From contig CP136061.1 in NCBI GenBank assembly GCA_032622095.1, positions 10,987,287 through 11,051,286 of the forward strand: a stretch of 64,000 nucleotides of DNA, read 5' to 3'. Source of the stretch: Siphonodentalium dalli (lineage: Eukaryota; Mollusca; Scaphopoda; Gadilida; Siphonodentaliidae). Shown here piece after piece: positions 1-56,197 of the stretch. The notes under the pieces were generated by a model. That model ran no database searches and was not told where the DNA came from. It saw nothing but the letters and a program-made list of their open reading frames with translations. The number at the start of each line of letters is the position of its first letter. Position 1 is the first letter of the stretch. A program made the position numbers and the translations under genes.

Positions 1-3000
1 ATGTCTTCACTATAGCCATATGGAACAGTGAGCTGGGAGGCTCATAGATAGACATAGACCATGTCTTCACTATAGCCATATGGGGCAGTGAGCTGGGAGG
101 CTCATAGATAGACATAGACCATGTCTTCACTATAGCCATATGGGGCAGTGAGCTGGGAGGCTCATAGATAGACATAGAACATGTCTTCACTATAGCCATA
201 TGGACCAGTGAGCTGGGAGGCTCATAGATAGACATAGACCATGTCTTCACTATAGCCATATGGAACAGTGAGCTGGGAGGCTCATAGATAGACATAGACC
301 ATGTCTTCACTATAGCCATATGGAACAGTGAGCTGGGAGGCTCATAGATAGACATAGACCATGTCTTCACCATAGCCATATGGAACAGTGAGCTGGGAGG
401 CTCATAGATAGACATAGACCATGTCTCCACTATAGACATATGGAACAGTGAGCTGGGAGGCTCATAGATAGACATAAACCATGTCTTCACTATAGCCATA
501 TGGAACAGTGAGCTGGGAGGCTCATAGATAGACATAGACCATGTCTTCACTATAGCCATATGGAACAGTGAGCTGGGAGGCTCATAGATAGACATAGACC
601 ATGTCTTCACTATAGCCATATGGAACAGTGAGCTGGGAGGCTCATAGATAGACATATAACATGTCTTCACTATAGCCATATGGGGCAGTGAGCTGGGAGG
701 CTCATAGATAGACATATACCATGTCTTCACTATAGCCATATGGGGCAGTGAGATGGGAGGCTCATAGATAGACATAGACCATGTCTTCACTATAGCCATA
801 TGGGGCAGTGAGCTGGGAGGCTCATAGATAGACATATACCATGTCTTCACTATAGCCATATGGGGCAGTGAGCTGGGAGGCTCATAGATAGACATAGACC
901 ATGTCTTCACTATAGCCATATGGAACAGTGAGCTGGGAGGCTCATAGATAGACATAGACCATGTCTTCACTATAGCCATATGGGGCAGTGAGCTGGGAGG
1001 CTCATAGATAGACATAGACCATGTCTTCACTATAGCCATATGGGGCAGTGAGCTGGGAGGCTCATAGATAGACATAGACCATGTCTTCACTATAGCCATA
1101 TGGGGCAGTGAGCTGGGAGGCTCATAGATAGACATAGAACATGTCTTCACTATAGCCATATGGACCAGTGAGCTGGGAGGCTCATAGATAGACATAGACC
1201 ATGTCTTCACTATAGCCATATGGAACAGTGAGCTGGGAGGCTCATAGATAGACATAGACCATGTCTTCACTATAGCCATATGGAACAGTGAGCTGGGAGG
1301 CTCATAGATAGACATAGACCATGTCTTCACTATAGCCATATGGAACAGTGAGCTGGGAGGCTCATAGATAGACATAGACCATGTCTTCACTATAGCCATA
1401 TGGGGCAGTGAGCTGGGAGGCTCATAGATAGACATAGACCATGTCTTCACTATAGCCATATGGGGCAGTGAGCTGGGAGGCTCATAGATAGACATAGACC
1501 ATGTCTTCACTATAGCCATATGGAACAGTGAGCTGAGAGGCTCATAGATAGACATAGACCATGTCTTCACTATAGCCATATGGGGCAGTGAGCTGGGAGG
1601 CTCATAGATAGACATAGACCATGTCTTCACTATAGTCATATGGGGCAGTGAGCTGGGAGGCTCATAGATAGACATAGACCATGTCTTCACTATAGCCATA
1701 TGGGGCAGTGAGCTGGGAGGCTCATAGATAGACATAGAACATGTCTTCACTATAGCCATATGGAACAGTGAGCTGGGAGGCTCATAGATAGACATAGACC
1801 ATGTCTTCACTATAGCCATATGGGGCAGTGAGCTGGGAGGCTCATAGATAGACATAGACCATGTCTTCACTATAGCCATATGGAACAGTGAGCTGGGAGG
1901 CTCATAGATAGACATAGACCATGTCTTCACTATAGCCATATGGGGCAGTGAGCTGGTAGGCTCATAGATAGACATAGACCATGTCTTCACTATAGCCATA
2001 TGGAACAGTGAGCTGGGAGGGTAATAGATAGACATAGACCATGTCTTCACTATAGCCATATGGAACAGTGAGCTGGGAGGCTCATAGATAGACATAGACC
2101 ATGTCTTCACTATAGCCATATGGAACAGTGAGCTGGGAGGCTCATAGATAGACATAGACCATGTCTTCACTATAGCCATATGGAACAGTGAGCTGGGAGG
2201 CTCATAGATAGACATAAACCATGTCTTCACTATAGCCATATGGGGCAGTGAGCTGGAAGGCTCATAGATAGACATAGACCATGTCTTCACTATAGCCATA
2301 TGGAACAGTGAGCTGGGAGGCTCATAGATAGACATAGACCATGTCTTCACTATAGCCATATGGGGCAGTGAGCTGGGAGGCTCATAGATAGACATAGACC
2401 ATGTCTTCACTATAGCCATATGGGGCAGTGAGCTGGGAGGCTCATAGATAGACATAGACCATGTCTTCACTATAGCCACATGGAACAGTGAGCTGGGAGG
2501 CTCATAGATAGACATAGACCATGTCTTCACTATAGCCATATGGGGCAGTGAGCTGGGAGGCTCATAGATAGACATAGACCATGTCTTCACTATAGCCATA
2601 TGGAACAGTGAGCTGGGAGGCTCATAGATAGACATAGACCATGTCTTCACCATAGCCATATGGGGCAGTGAGCTGGGAGGCTCATAGATAGACATAGACC
2701 ATGTCTTCACTATAGCCATATGGAACAGTGAGCTGGGAGGCTCATAGATAGACATAGACCATGTCTTCACTATAGCCATATGGAACAGTGAGCTGGGAGG
2801 CTCATAGATAGACATAGACCATGTCTTCACCATAGCCATATGGAACAGTGAGCTGGGAGGCTCATAGATAGACATAGACCATGTCTTCACTATAGACATA
2901 TGGGGCAGTGAGCTGGGAGGCTCATAGATAGACATAGACCATGTCTTCACTATAGCCATATGGAACAGTGAGCTGGGAGGCTCATAGATAGACATAGACC

Positions 3001-3850
3001 ATGTCTTCACTATAGCCATATGGGGCAGTGAGCTGGGAGACTCATAGATAGACATAGACCATGTCTTCACTATAGCCATATGGGGCAGCGAGCTGGGAGG
3101 CTCATAGATAGACATAGACCATGTCTTCACTATAGCCATATGGAACAGTGAGCTGGGAGGCTCATAGATAGACATAGACCATGTCTTCACTATAGCCATA
3201 TGGAACAGTGAGCTGGGAGGCTCATAGATAGACATAGACCATGTCTTCACTATAGCCATATGGAACAGTGAGCTGGGAGGCTCATAGATATACATAGACC
3301 ATGTCTTCACTATAGCCATATGGAACAGTGAGCTGGGAGGCTCATAGATAGACATAGACCATGTCTTCACTATAGCCATATGGAACAGTGAGCTGGGAGG
3401 CTCATAGATAGACATAGACCATGTCTTCACTGTAGCCATATGGAACAGTGAGCTGGGAGGCTCATAGATAGACATAGACCATGTCTTCACTATAGCCATA
3501 TGGAACAGTGAGCTGGGAGGCTCATAGATAGACATATACCATGTCTTCACTATAGCCATATGGGGCAGTGAGCTGGGAGGCTCATAGATAGACATAGACC
3601 ATGTCTTCACTATAGCCATATGGAACAGTGAGCTGGGAGGCTCATAGATAGACATATACCATGTCTTCACTATAGCCATATGGGGCAGTGAGCTGGGAGG
3701 CTCATAGATAGACATAGACCATGTCTTCACTATAGCCATATGGGGCAGTGAGCTGGGAGGCTCATAGATAGACATAGACCATGTCTTCACTATAGCCATA
3801 TGGGGCAGTGAGCTGGGAGGCTCATAGATAGACATAGACCATGTCTTCAC
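1..3850. repeat. 60-bp satellite, ~64 tandem copies
   Basis: Perfectly phased 60-bp units beginning ATGTCTTCACTATAGCCATA run from the left edge to 3850, then stop abruptly at a partial unit. The main variants are GGAACA versus GGGGCA at unit positions 22-27, a rare GGACCA, and changes at positions 57 and 59. Units at 61-360 and 1021-1320 share the same rare-variant order, so a 960-bp (16-unit) block has been re-amplified. Five frames are closed in every unit. One minus frame stays open throughout (see findings), but its pattern does not look protein-coding. Confidence 0.99.
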
Positions 3851-45803
<41,953 letters not shown>

Positions 45804-46202
45804 CTGTGTGAGAGAAAATACAGAGCTGCATTCTTGGAAAAATATTGGTTGTGACCTATGTGTGTTACTTACTGGATGTGAGAATGCATGTGTGGGGTAT
45901 TTCACATTTTGCATGTGGGTTTGTTAATTGCCTCTGGTTGTATGGTGCAAATAATTAACGGCTGTTGCTTTAATGGATTATATTGGGATATTATTGTGAT
46001 TTTTTTTTTATTTTGATAAATCAGTGGAAATAGAATATAGCAAATGACAAACAACAATTAGAACACAGACATAGCACATCGTAATGATATAACCTAAAAT
46101 AAAACAACAAGCAATGAAAAGCATAATAGTTTTACAAAAGTTGAAACCTGAAAGAGAAATATAGAAACCAAATAAGATTCCATCCCAGCCTGTTTTTGGG
46201 AC
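45804..46202. other. Intron upstream of exon a, nothing recognised
   Basis: No gene or repeat. The upstream CPOX exon(s) were not found here. Confidence 0.5.
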
Positions 46203-49200
46203 CCATTAATTTATAGGTAACTGCCTACAACTTATTAATTTATAGGTAACTGCCTACAACTTATTAATTTATAGGTAACTGCCTACAACTTATTAATTTA
46301 TAGGTAACTGCCTACAACTTATTAATTTATAGGTAACTGCCTACAACTTATTAATTTATAGGTAACTGCCTACAACTTATTAATTTATAGGTAACTGCCT
46401 ACAACTTATTAATTTATAGGTAACTGCCTACAACTTATTAATTTATAGGTAACTGCCTACAACTTATTAATTTATAGGTAACTGCCTACAACTTATTAAT
46501 TTATAGGTAACTGCCTACAACTTATTAATTTATAGGTAACTGCCTACAACTTATTAATTTATAGGTAACTGCCTACAACTTATTAATTTATAGGTAACTG
46601 CCTACAACTTATTAATTTATAGGTAACTGCCTACAACTTATTAATTTATAGGTAACTGCCTACAACTTATTAATTTATAGGTAACTGCCTACAACTTATT
46701 AATTTATAGGTAACTGCCTACAACTTATTAATTTATAGGTAACTGCCTACAACTTATTAATTTATAGGTAACTGCCTACAACTTATTAATTTATAGGTAA
46801 CTGCCTACAACTTATTAATTTATAGGTAACTGCCTACAACTTATTAATTTATAGGTAACTGCCTACAACTTATTAATTTATAGGTAACTGCCTACAACTT
46901 ATTAATTTATAGGTAACTGCCTACAACTTATTAATTTATAGGTAACTGCCTACAACTTATTAATTTATAGGTAACTGCCTACAACTTATTAATTTATAGG
47001 TAACTGCCTACAACTTATTAATTTATAGGTAACTGCCTACAACTTATTAATTTATAGGTAACTGCCTACAACTTATTAATTTATAGGTAACTGCCTACAA
47101 CTTATTAATTTATAGGTAACTGCCTACAACTTATTAATTTATAGGTAACTGCCTACAACTTATTAATTTATAGGTAACTGCCTACAACTTATTAATTTAT
47201 AGGTAACTGCCTACAACTTATTAATTTATAGGTAACTGCCTACAACTTATTAATTTATAGGTAACTGCCTACAACTTATTAATTTATAGGTAACTGCCTA
47301 CAACTTATTAATTTATAGGTAACTGCCTACAACTTATTAATTTATAGGTAACTGCCTACAACTTATTAATTTATAGGTAACTGCCTACAACTTATTAATT
47401 TATAGGTAACTGCCTACAACTTATTAATTTATAGGTAACTGCCTACAACTTATTAATTTATAGGTAACTGCCTACAACTTATTAATTTATAGGTAACTGC
47501 CTACAACTTATTAATTTATAGGTAACTGCCTACAACTTATTAATTTATAGGTAACTGCCTACAACTTATTAATTTATAGGTAACTGCCTACAACTTATTA
47601 ATTTATAGGTAACTGCCTACAACTTATTAATTTATAGGTAACTGCCTACAACTCATTAATTTATAGGTAACTGCCTACAACTTATTAATTTATAGGTAAC
47701 TGCCTACAACTTATTAATTTATAGGTAACTGCCTACAACTCATTAATTTATAGGTAACTGCCTACAACTTATTAATTTATAGGTAACTGCCTACAACTTA
47801 TTAATTTATAGGTAACTGCCTACAACTTATTAATTTATAGGTAACTGCCTACAACTTATTAATTTATAGGTAACTGCCTACAACTTATTAATTTATAGGT
47901 AACTGCCTACAACTTATTAATTTATAGGTAACTGCCTACAACTTATTAATTTATAGGTAACTGCCTACAACTTATTAATTTATAGGTAACTGCCTACAAC
48001 TTATTAATTTATAGGTAACTGCCTACAACTCATTAATTTATAGGTAACTGCCTACAACTTATTAATTTATAGGTAACTGCCTACAACTTATTAATTTATA
48101 GGTAACTGCCTACAACTCATTAATTTATAGGTAACTGCCTACAACTTATTAATTTATAGGTAACTGCCTACAACTTATTAATTTATAGGTAACTGCCTAC
48201 AACTTATTAATTTATAGGTAACTGCCTACAACTTATTAATTTATAGGTAACTGCCTACAACTTATTAATTTATAGGTAACTGCCTACAACTTATTAATTT
48301 ATAGGTAACTGCCTACAACTTATTAATTTATAGGTAACTGCCTACAACTTATTAATTTATAGGTAACTGCCTACAACTTATTAATTTATAGGTAACTGCC
48401 TACAACTTATTAATTTATAGGTAACTGCCTACAACTTATTAATTTATAGGTAACTGCCTACAACTTATTAATTTATAGGTAACTGCCTACAACTTATTAA
48501 TTTATAGGTAACTGCCTACAACTTATTAATTTATAGGTAACTGCCTACAACTTATTAATTTATAGGTAACTGCCTACAACTTATTAATTTATAGGTAACT
48601 GCCTACAACTTATTAATTTATAGGTAACTGCTACAACTTATAATTTATAGGTAACTGCCTACAACTTCATTAATTTATAGGTAACTGCCTACAACTTATT
48701 AATTTATAGGTAACTGCCTACAACTTATTAATTTATAGGTAACTGCCTACAACTTATTAATTTATAGGTAACTGCCTACAACTTATTAATTTTATAGGTA
48801 ACTGCCTACAACTTATTAATTTATAGGTAACTGCCTACAACTTATTAATTTATAGGTAACTGCCTACAACTTATTAATTTATAGGTAACTGCCTACAACT
48901 TATTAATTTATAGGTAACTGCCTACAACTTATTAATTTATAGGTAACTGCCTACAACTTATTAATTTATAGGTAACTGCCTACAACTTATTAATTTATAG
49001 GTAACTGCCTACAACTTATTAATTTATAGGTAACTGCCCTACAACTTATTAATTTATAGGTAACTGCCTACAACTTATTAATTTATAGGTAACTGCCTAC
49101 AACTTATTAATTTATAGGTAACTGCCTACAACTTATTAATTTATAGGTAACTGCCTACAACTTATTAATTTATAGGTAACTGCCTACAACTTATTAATTT

Positions 49201-51668
49201 ATAGGTAACTGCCTACAACTTATTAATTTATAGGTAACTGCCCTACAACTTATTAATTTATAGGTAACTGCCTACAACTTATTAATTTATAGGTAACTGC
49301 CTACAACTTATTAATTTATAGGTAACTGCCTACAACTTATTAATTTATAGGTAACTGCCTACAACTTATTAATTTATAGGTAACTGCCTACAACTTATTA
49401 ATTTATAGGTAACTGCCTACAACTTATTAATTTATAGGTAACTGCCTACAACTTATTAATTTATAGGTAACTGCCTACAACTTATTAATTTATAGGTAAC
49501 TGCCTACAACTTATTAATTTATAGGTAACTGCCCTACAAACTTATTAATTTATAGGTAACTGCCTACAACTTTATTAATTTATAGGTAACTGCCTACAAC
49601 TTATTAATTTATAGGTAACTGCCTACAACTTATTAATTTATAGGTAACTGCCTACAACTTATTAATTTATAGGTAACTGCCTACAACTTATTAATTTATA
49701 GGTAACTGCCTACAACTTATTAATTTATAGGTAACTGCCTACAACTTATTAATTTATAGGTAACTGCCTACAACTTATTAATTTATAGGTAACTGCCTAC
49801 AACTTATTAATTTATAGGTAACTGCCTACAACTTATTAATTTATAGGTAACTGCCTACAACTTATTAATTTATAGGTAACTGCCTACAACTTATTAATTT
49901 ATAGGTAACTGCCTACAACTTATTAATTTATAGGTAACTGCCTACAACTTATTAATTTATAGGTAACTGCCTACAACTTATTAATTTATAGGTAACTGCC
50001 TACAACTTAGTTAATTTATAGGTAACTGCCTACAACTTATTAATTTATAGGTAACTGCCTACAACTCATTAATTTATAGGTAACTGCCTACAACTTATTA
50101 ATTTATAGGTAACTGCCTACAACTTATTAATTTATAGGTAACTGCCCTACAACTTATTAATTTATAGGTAACTGCCTACAACTTATTAATTTATAGGTAA
50201 CTGCCTACAACTTATTAATTTATAGGTAACTGCCTACAACTTATTAATTTATAGGTAACTGCCTACAACTTATTAATTTATAGGTAACTGCCTACAACTT
50301 ATTAATTTATAGGTAACTGCCTACAACTTATTAATTTATAGGTAACTGCCTACAACTCATTAATTTATAGGTAACTGCCTACAACTTATTAATTTATAGG
50401 TAACTGCCTACAACTTATTAATTTATAGGTAACTGCCTACAACTTATTAATTTATAGGTAACTGCCTACAACTTATTAATTTATAGGTAACTGCCTACAA
50501 CTTATTAATTTATAGGTAACTGCCTACAACTTATTAATTTATAGGTAACTGCCTACAACTCATTAATTTATAGGTAACTGCCTACAAACTTATTAATTTA
50601 TAGGTAACTGCCTACAACTTATTAATTTATAGGTAACTGCCTACAACTTATTAATTTATAGGTAACTGCCTACAACTTATTAATTATAGGTAACTGCCTA
50701 CAACTTATTAATTTATAGGTAACTGCCTACAACTTATTAATTTATAGGTAACTGCCTACAACTTATTAATTTATAGGTAACTGCCTACAACTTATTAATT
50801 TATAGGTAACTGCCTACAACTTATTAATTTATAGGTAACTGCCTACAACTTATTAATTTATAGGTAACTGCCTACAACTCATTAATTTATAGGTAACTGC
50901 CTACAACTTATTAATTTATAGGTAACTGCCTACAACTTATTAATTTATAGGTAACTGCCTACAACTTATTAATTTATAGGTAACTGCCTACAACTTATTA
51001 ATTTATAGGTAACTGCCTACAACTTATTAATTTATAGGTAACTGCCTACAACTTATTAATTTATAGGTAACTGCCTACAACTTATTAATTTATAGGTAAC
51101 TGCCTACAACTTATTAATTTATAGGTAACTGCCTACAACTTATTAATTTATAGGTAACTGCCTACAACTTATTAATTTATAGGTAACTGCCTACAACTTA
51201 TTAATTTATAGGTAACTGCCTACAACTTATTAATTTATAGGTAACTGCCTACAACTTATTAATTTATAGGTAACTGCCTACAACTTATTAATTTATAGGT
51301 AACTGCCTACAACTTTATTAAATTTATAGGTAACTGCCTACAACTTATTAATTTATAGGTAACTGCCTACAACTCATTAATTTATAGGTAACTGCCTACA
51401 ACTTATTAATTTATAGGTAACTGCCTACAACTTATTAATTTATAGGTAACTGCCTACAACTTATTAATTTATAGGTAACTGCCTACAACTTATTAATTTA
51501 TAGGTAACTGCCTACAACTTATTAATTTATAGGTAACTGCCTACAACTTATTAATTTATAGGTAACTGCCTACAACTTATTAATTTATAGGTAACTGCCT
51601 ACAACTTATTAATTTATTAGGTAACTGCCTACAACTTATTAATTTATAGGTAACTGCCTACAACTTAT
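46203..51668. repeat. 29-bp minisatellite, ~188 copies
   Basis: The unit TTATTAATTTATAGGTAACT plus GCCTACAAC repeats almost without change for 5.5 kb. The main substitution is ACTT to ACTC. From ~48630 onward scattered one- or two-base indels appear (GCCCTAC, ACAAACTT, TTTATTAGG), while the first 2.4 kb has none. 29 is not a multiple of three, so it cannot encode a simple repeat protein. Confidence 0.99.
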
Positions 51669-51929
51669 TTAACTGAAATTTATTCTGTAATCCTTGTAAT
51701 TTTCCAGAATTGAAGTAGATTTGGAATTTCATTTCCGTTTTAGCTGTCCGGGTTTTTTCCTTCATTTGTTGATTCGATTACTATTGTTTCCGTCTGGTGA
51801 TCGCACAATTCCCTCTCTTACTGGATTGACCTGTTTCATGAATTTATGACAAGAAATCCGAATTGCCATGGAGAAACTGTGGTCCTGGAAATATTGGGTT
51901 TCTGATTGGTACGCCTTCTGGTTACAGCA

Positions 51930-52160
51930 AGATGTTTAAAACAACCTACATGTATTGTATCTCCAAGATTTAAGATGTTTAAAACAACCTATTGTATCTC
52001 CAAGATTTAAGATGTTTAAAACAACCTATTGTATCTCCAAGATTTAAGATGTTTTAAAACAACCTATTGTATCTCCAAGATTTAAGATGTTTTAAAACAA
52101 CCTATTGTATCTCCAAGATTTAAGATGTTTAAAACAACCTATTGTATCTCCAAGATTTAA
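51930..52160. repeat. ~37-bp minisatellite x6
   Basis: AAGATGTTTAAAACAACCTA then TTGTATCTCCAAGATTT in tandem, with one-base T-run variants. Confidence 0.95.
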
Positions 52161-52358
52161 CGTTTTATCGAATCCTAAAACAGTTGTAGCTGCTGTTGAG
52201 TAGTTGCAACATAATCGTTGAATATCCATAATCTATTGTGTATAAATTATTTTCAGTGAGCTGGTCGCCGGTTTTGACAAAGCGACTGACAATTTGTTGT
52301 TTGAGCATCTTTGTTGTGGAATGATACCTCTATTAACCCTTTACCCAACAGATTGGCC
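52161..52358. other. Unassigned; weak exon-like frame
   Basis: TTATTTTCAG at 52247-52256 followed by an open plus frame (ELVAGFDKATDNLLFEHL) looks like an acceptor and exon start, but it runs into repeat DNA and matches no family I know. Not called. Confidence 0.3.
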
Positions 52359-53624
52359 CTGTGCCAATGCATTCTCTTATATATGCGAGTCGACCATGAT
52401 GATCCAGACCAAAGCTACGACCTGTAGCCCGTGCCAAATGCAAATAGTCATGCAAAAAGTAAATCCAAGATGGCCGCTGGCGGACATGTTTTTTGGCTGA
52501 ACGACCGCATAATTACTCGTTCCCATCTACATGTCAATATTAACATCCATGACAAATTTAATGATGATCCGACCAAAGCTACGACCTGTGGGCCATGTTT
52601 TTTTGGCCGAACAACCTCAAAATGACTCGTTCCCATCTACATGTAAATATTAACAGCCATGACAAATTTTATAATGATCCAACCAAAGGTAGGACCTGTA
52701 GCCTGTGCCAAAGGATTTAGTCATACAAAGAGTTAAATCCAAGATGGCTGCTGGCGGCCATGTTTTTTTGCCGAATGACCCCAAAATGACTCGTTCCCAT
52801 CTAATGTCAATGTCAACACCCTTGACAAATTTCATAATTATCCGATCAAAGGTAGGACCTGCAGCCCGTGTCAAAGGATTTAGTCATGCAAAGATTAAAA
52901 TCCAAGATGGCTGCTGGCGGCCATGTTTTTTTGCCGAATGACCCCAAAATGACTCGTTCCCATCTACATGTCATTGTTAACACCCGTGACAAATTTCATA
53001 ATGATCCGACCAAAGGTACGACCTGTAGCTCGTGCCAAAGGATTTAGTCGTGCGAAGAGTAAATCCAAGATGGCTGCTGGCGGCCATGTTTTTTGGCCGA
53101 ATGACCTAAAAATGACTCGTTCACACTATATGTCATTGTTAACATCAATGACAAATATCATGAAAGATCTGACTAAAGCTACGACCTGTAGCCCATGCCA
53201 AAGGATTTAGTCATGCAAAGAGTAAAATCCAAGCTGGCGGACATGTTTTTTGGCTGAACGACCCCAAAATGACTCATTCCCATCTACATGTCAATATTAA
53301 CATCCATTACAAATTTCATGATGATCAGATGAACAGTACGACCTGTAGCCCGTGCTAATGGATTGAATTTTGAAATCCAAAATGGCCACTGGCGGCCATG
53401 TTTTTTTGCCGAATGACCCCAAAATGACTCGTTCCCATCTACATGTCAATGTCAACAGCCATGACAAATTTCATAATGATCCGACCAAAGGTACGACCTG
53501 TAGCCCGTGCTAAAGGAAATTGTTGACGGATCACGCACGCACGCACACACACACGGACGACAAAGCCATGGCAATAAGCTATTGCCAATAGCTCAAACTT
53601 TACAAAGTAAAGGTGGGCTAAAAA
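52359..53624 (+). mobile_element. P1-family element truncating a palindrome copy
   Basis: A half palindrome (CCAATGCATTCTCTTATATA to GAGTCGACCATG) is cut at 52398, where seven to eight P1 cores begin. It ends with the CACGCACGCACACACACACG tail and the hairpin ACTTTACAAAGTAAAGGTGGGC. Confidence 0.8.
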
Positions 53625-53642
53625 TGAGTAAATGTACAAGGC

Positions 53643-54001
53643 TTAACCCTTTACCCAACAGAACCATAGGTCGCCTCGCATATATAAGAGAATGCATTGG
53701 CTTAACACATTAAAAATTATAAAATTGTTAAAGAATGTAAGAAAAAATGGTAAAAAGTGTTAAAAAAAGATGTTTTTAGGCCAATGCATTCTCTTATATA
53801 TGCGAGGCGACCTATGGTCGACTCGCATATATAAGAGAATGCATTGGCACAGGGCATAACTGTAACTATCACAATGTGGTCAAGGAGCCGGTTCCAATGA
53901 TATCCATATTTGTATGGTTCTATTGAGACAGACCGAAGATATTTTAGGCTGTTGAAGCTTTATTTGGCCGGTTTTGGCCGGTTTGTTGGGTAAAGGGTTA
54001 A
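53643..54001 (-). mobile_element. piggyBac-like MITE, second copy
   Basis: TTAA at 53643-53646 and 53998-54001 with ends CCCTTTACCCAACA / TGTTGGGTAAAGGG. It is the reverse of 5996-6396, with a partial left arm. It shares GGCCGGTTTTGGCCGG and CAAATATGGATATCATTGGA (as reverse complement). Confidence 0.85.
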
Positions 54002-54143
54002 GCCATTTGCTACTCATGTTCAATATAATTATCATATTGTTTTACATCGTTTATAGAGGGAAGCAGGAAGACCACAGCATTATTATCTTGTTATATGTTA
54101 ATTCCATTGTACTATTTATATGTGTATTGTAAATAAAATGATC

Positions 54144-55252
54144 TAGGGTTCTGCGAATATTCGATATTCGATTCGAAAGTCAAATTCGATTCGAATTCGA
54201 GTCGAAATTGCCAACTCGAAATTTCGAATATACACCGGTGGAAAAGTAGGCTGATTACGGACATCGATCTTAGCTGTTTTTGTGCCATTTAATTACAGAA
54301 AATGATGTATATATGCACCTTATAATTCTTATTATACATCGCGATTATATATCTTAAATATAAGTATAGCCAGCAATTAGCCACTATAGGACTACTAAAT
54401 ACGCTTGAATTCTAGCTTTGAACATGGTAGCCAAAAGCTCGGAGATCACCGATGGACCGACAACGCGCGTGAATAATAATAGCTATGAGACTGAGCAACC
54501 GCTAGCGTTATCCGCCGTCTATCCGTCTCAGATTCTGCATTATGTAGTATAGCTGAGAATTTAAACAACACGTGTTCCCGGCATCGAAAAGTGCATTTTG
54601 GCGATGTTTTCTTCTGAAGTTTACTTTCAATTTCTGAGCGTACTTTGACACTTGACAAAATGTCGTCGTTATTCATGTTTATTTTAAACATGATAAAGCT
54701 GCAGGTAGTGCAGGGATGTACACGTGAGATGAATGCAACCTGGTGTATAAATCGCAGGCATCTGGGACAATGACCCATCTATGGAACCATCTGTCCAAGA
54801 AGCATACAGCACTACATAAGCAGGCTATCCTGCGACTGTAGTTGCATCTTCAAGTTTATAACAACGGGTGATTCCGAATGTCGATTTGAAATTTTGCATG
54901 TACATGCAAACTGTACAAATTTCGTGTGATTTTAGTTTTGATAATCCGTTTAGTGGTTATATATTAATCGTCGTGACGGCCGCATGGACATTTTTTTTAA
55001 ATCTGCCTTTTTTTCTCGACAATTATCATTTGAAGTTAATAGTATTGCAAACGACAGTTCATCACCACATTAGTTATGATGGAACTTCGTGCATGTAGTT
55101 GATAGAACGTTTCACAAATCGTCTAATCATTGACAAAACATGCCCAATTGAGAATGCAACACACAGATATGATTCGATTCGATATTCGACTCGATTTCCA
55201 GAATACGATTCGATATTCGATTCAATCAAAATCTCCAATTCGCAGGACCCTA
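54144..55252 (+). mobile_element. Non-autonomous hAT element, 1109 bp
   Basis: Exact 8-bp duplications AAATGATC (54136-54143 and 55253-55260) flank termini TAGGGTTCTGCGAATA / TTCGCAGGACCCTA. Subterminal ATTCGATATTCGATTCGA repeats on both sides suit transposase binding. Only a shard of transposase coding remains (54758-54841). Confidence 0.9.
54758..54841 (+). pseudogene. BED zinc finger C-terminal half
   Basis: Reads SGTMTHLWNHLSKKHTALH then a short tail and TAG. The pattern S-G-T-x3-L-x2-H-L-x3-H is the C-terminal half of a BED finger, the DNA-binding module at the N-terminus of hAT transposases. The cysteine half is missing in frame. Confidence 0.7.
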
Positions 55253-55256
55253 AAAT

Positions 55257-55375
55257 GATCCTATCCTATCCTATCCTAGAGTACATTAGTGCACCTAAAA
55301 ATTATGCATTCTATCCTATCCTATCCTAGAGTACATTAGTGCACCTAAAAATTATGCATTTCGGTTTATTGAACT
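55257..55375. repeat. ~56-bp direct duplication
   Basis: CTATCCTATCCTATCCTAGA then GTACATTAGTGCACC and AAAAATTATGCATT, twice. Confidence 0.92.
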
Positions 55376-55752
55376 AGAGTTCCAAGACATTCTTACAACA
55401 AATATGTTTCCCTTAAAGTGTTTATCGTTAAGTGGATAATCACGTTTGCGCTATCGTTAAGTGGATAATTACGTTATCGCTCAGTAAAACGAATTGTTCT
55501 TGATTTCTATCTACTTCTCATGAAGGGACTTTGAACAGTTACATGTAGTCCAGCAATACAGTTATGTATAGTGTACATGCAACATGTTTGAATTGTTCAG
55601 AGAAATATAATAAATAGAGTAAGTCTTGTTTTTGACTATGTGACAGGGACCAGTCTAGAGGTTTCAAATTGGGAGAAGTCACTTCTCCCTGTTTGGTTAT
55701 TAAGGAGAAGCGGACTGTTATCAGGGAGAAGTAACCATGGATGAAGTTCAAT
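55376..55752. other. No gene; short duplicated phrase
   Basis: GCTATCGTTAAGTGGATAAT is repeated in part near 55425-55470. GGGAGAAGTCACTTCTCCC at 55671-55689 is a 19-bp inverted repeat, seen again as GAAGTCACTTCTCCC near 56482. Confidence 0.6.
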
Positions 55753-56118
55753 TTACACCCCAATATCACCCTTCTATGATCCTACACCCCACATCACCCT
55801 TCTATGATCCTACACCCCACATCACCCTTCTATGATCCTACACCCCACATCACCCTTCTATGATCCTACACCCCACATCACCCTTCTATGATCCTATACC
55901 CCACATCACCCTTCTATGATCCTACACCCCACATCACCCTTCTATGATCCTACACCCCACATCACCCTTCTATGATCCTACACCCCACATCACCCTTCTA
56001 TGATCCTACACCCCACATCACCCTTCTAGGATCCTACACCCCACATCACCCTTCTATGATCCTATACCCCACATCACCCTTCTATGATCCTACACCCCAC
56101 ATCACCCTTCTATGATCC
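55753..56118. repeat. 28-bp minisatellite x13
   Basis: TACACCCCACATCACCCTTC plus TATGATCC, nearly uniform. Confidence 0.97.
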
Positions 56119-56197
56119 AATAAATATTATGTAACTCAAGAACCCAATTATAAAACCATTATAGTGAGTAAGAACACCATTATAATCAGTAAACAGT

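Noticed and set aside
46203-51668. CRISPR-like array
   Set aside because: Units are contiguous 29-bp repeats with no unique spacers, in a eukaryotic intronic or flanking region.
52247-52350. Possible plus-strand exon after TTATTTTCAG
   Set aside because: The frame enters repeat DNA without a donor and the peptide is not recognised. One weak acceptor is not enough.
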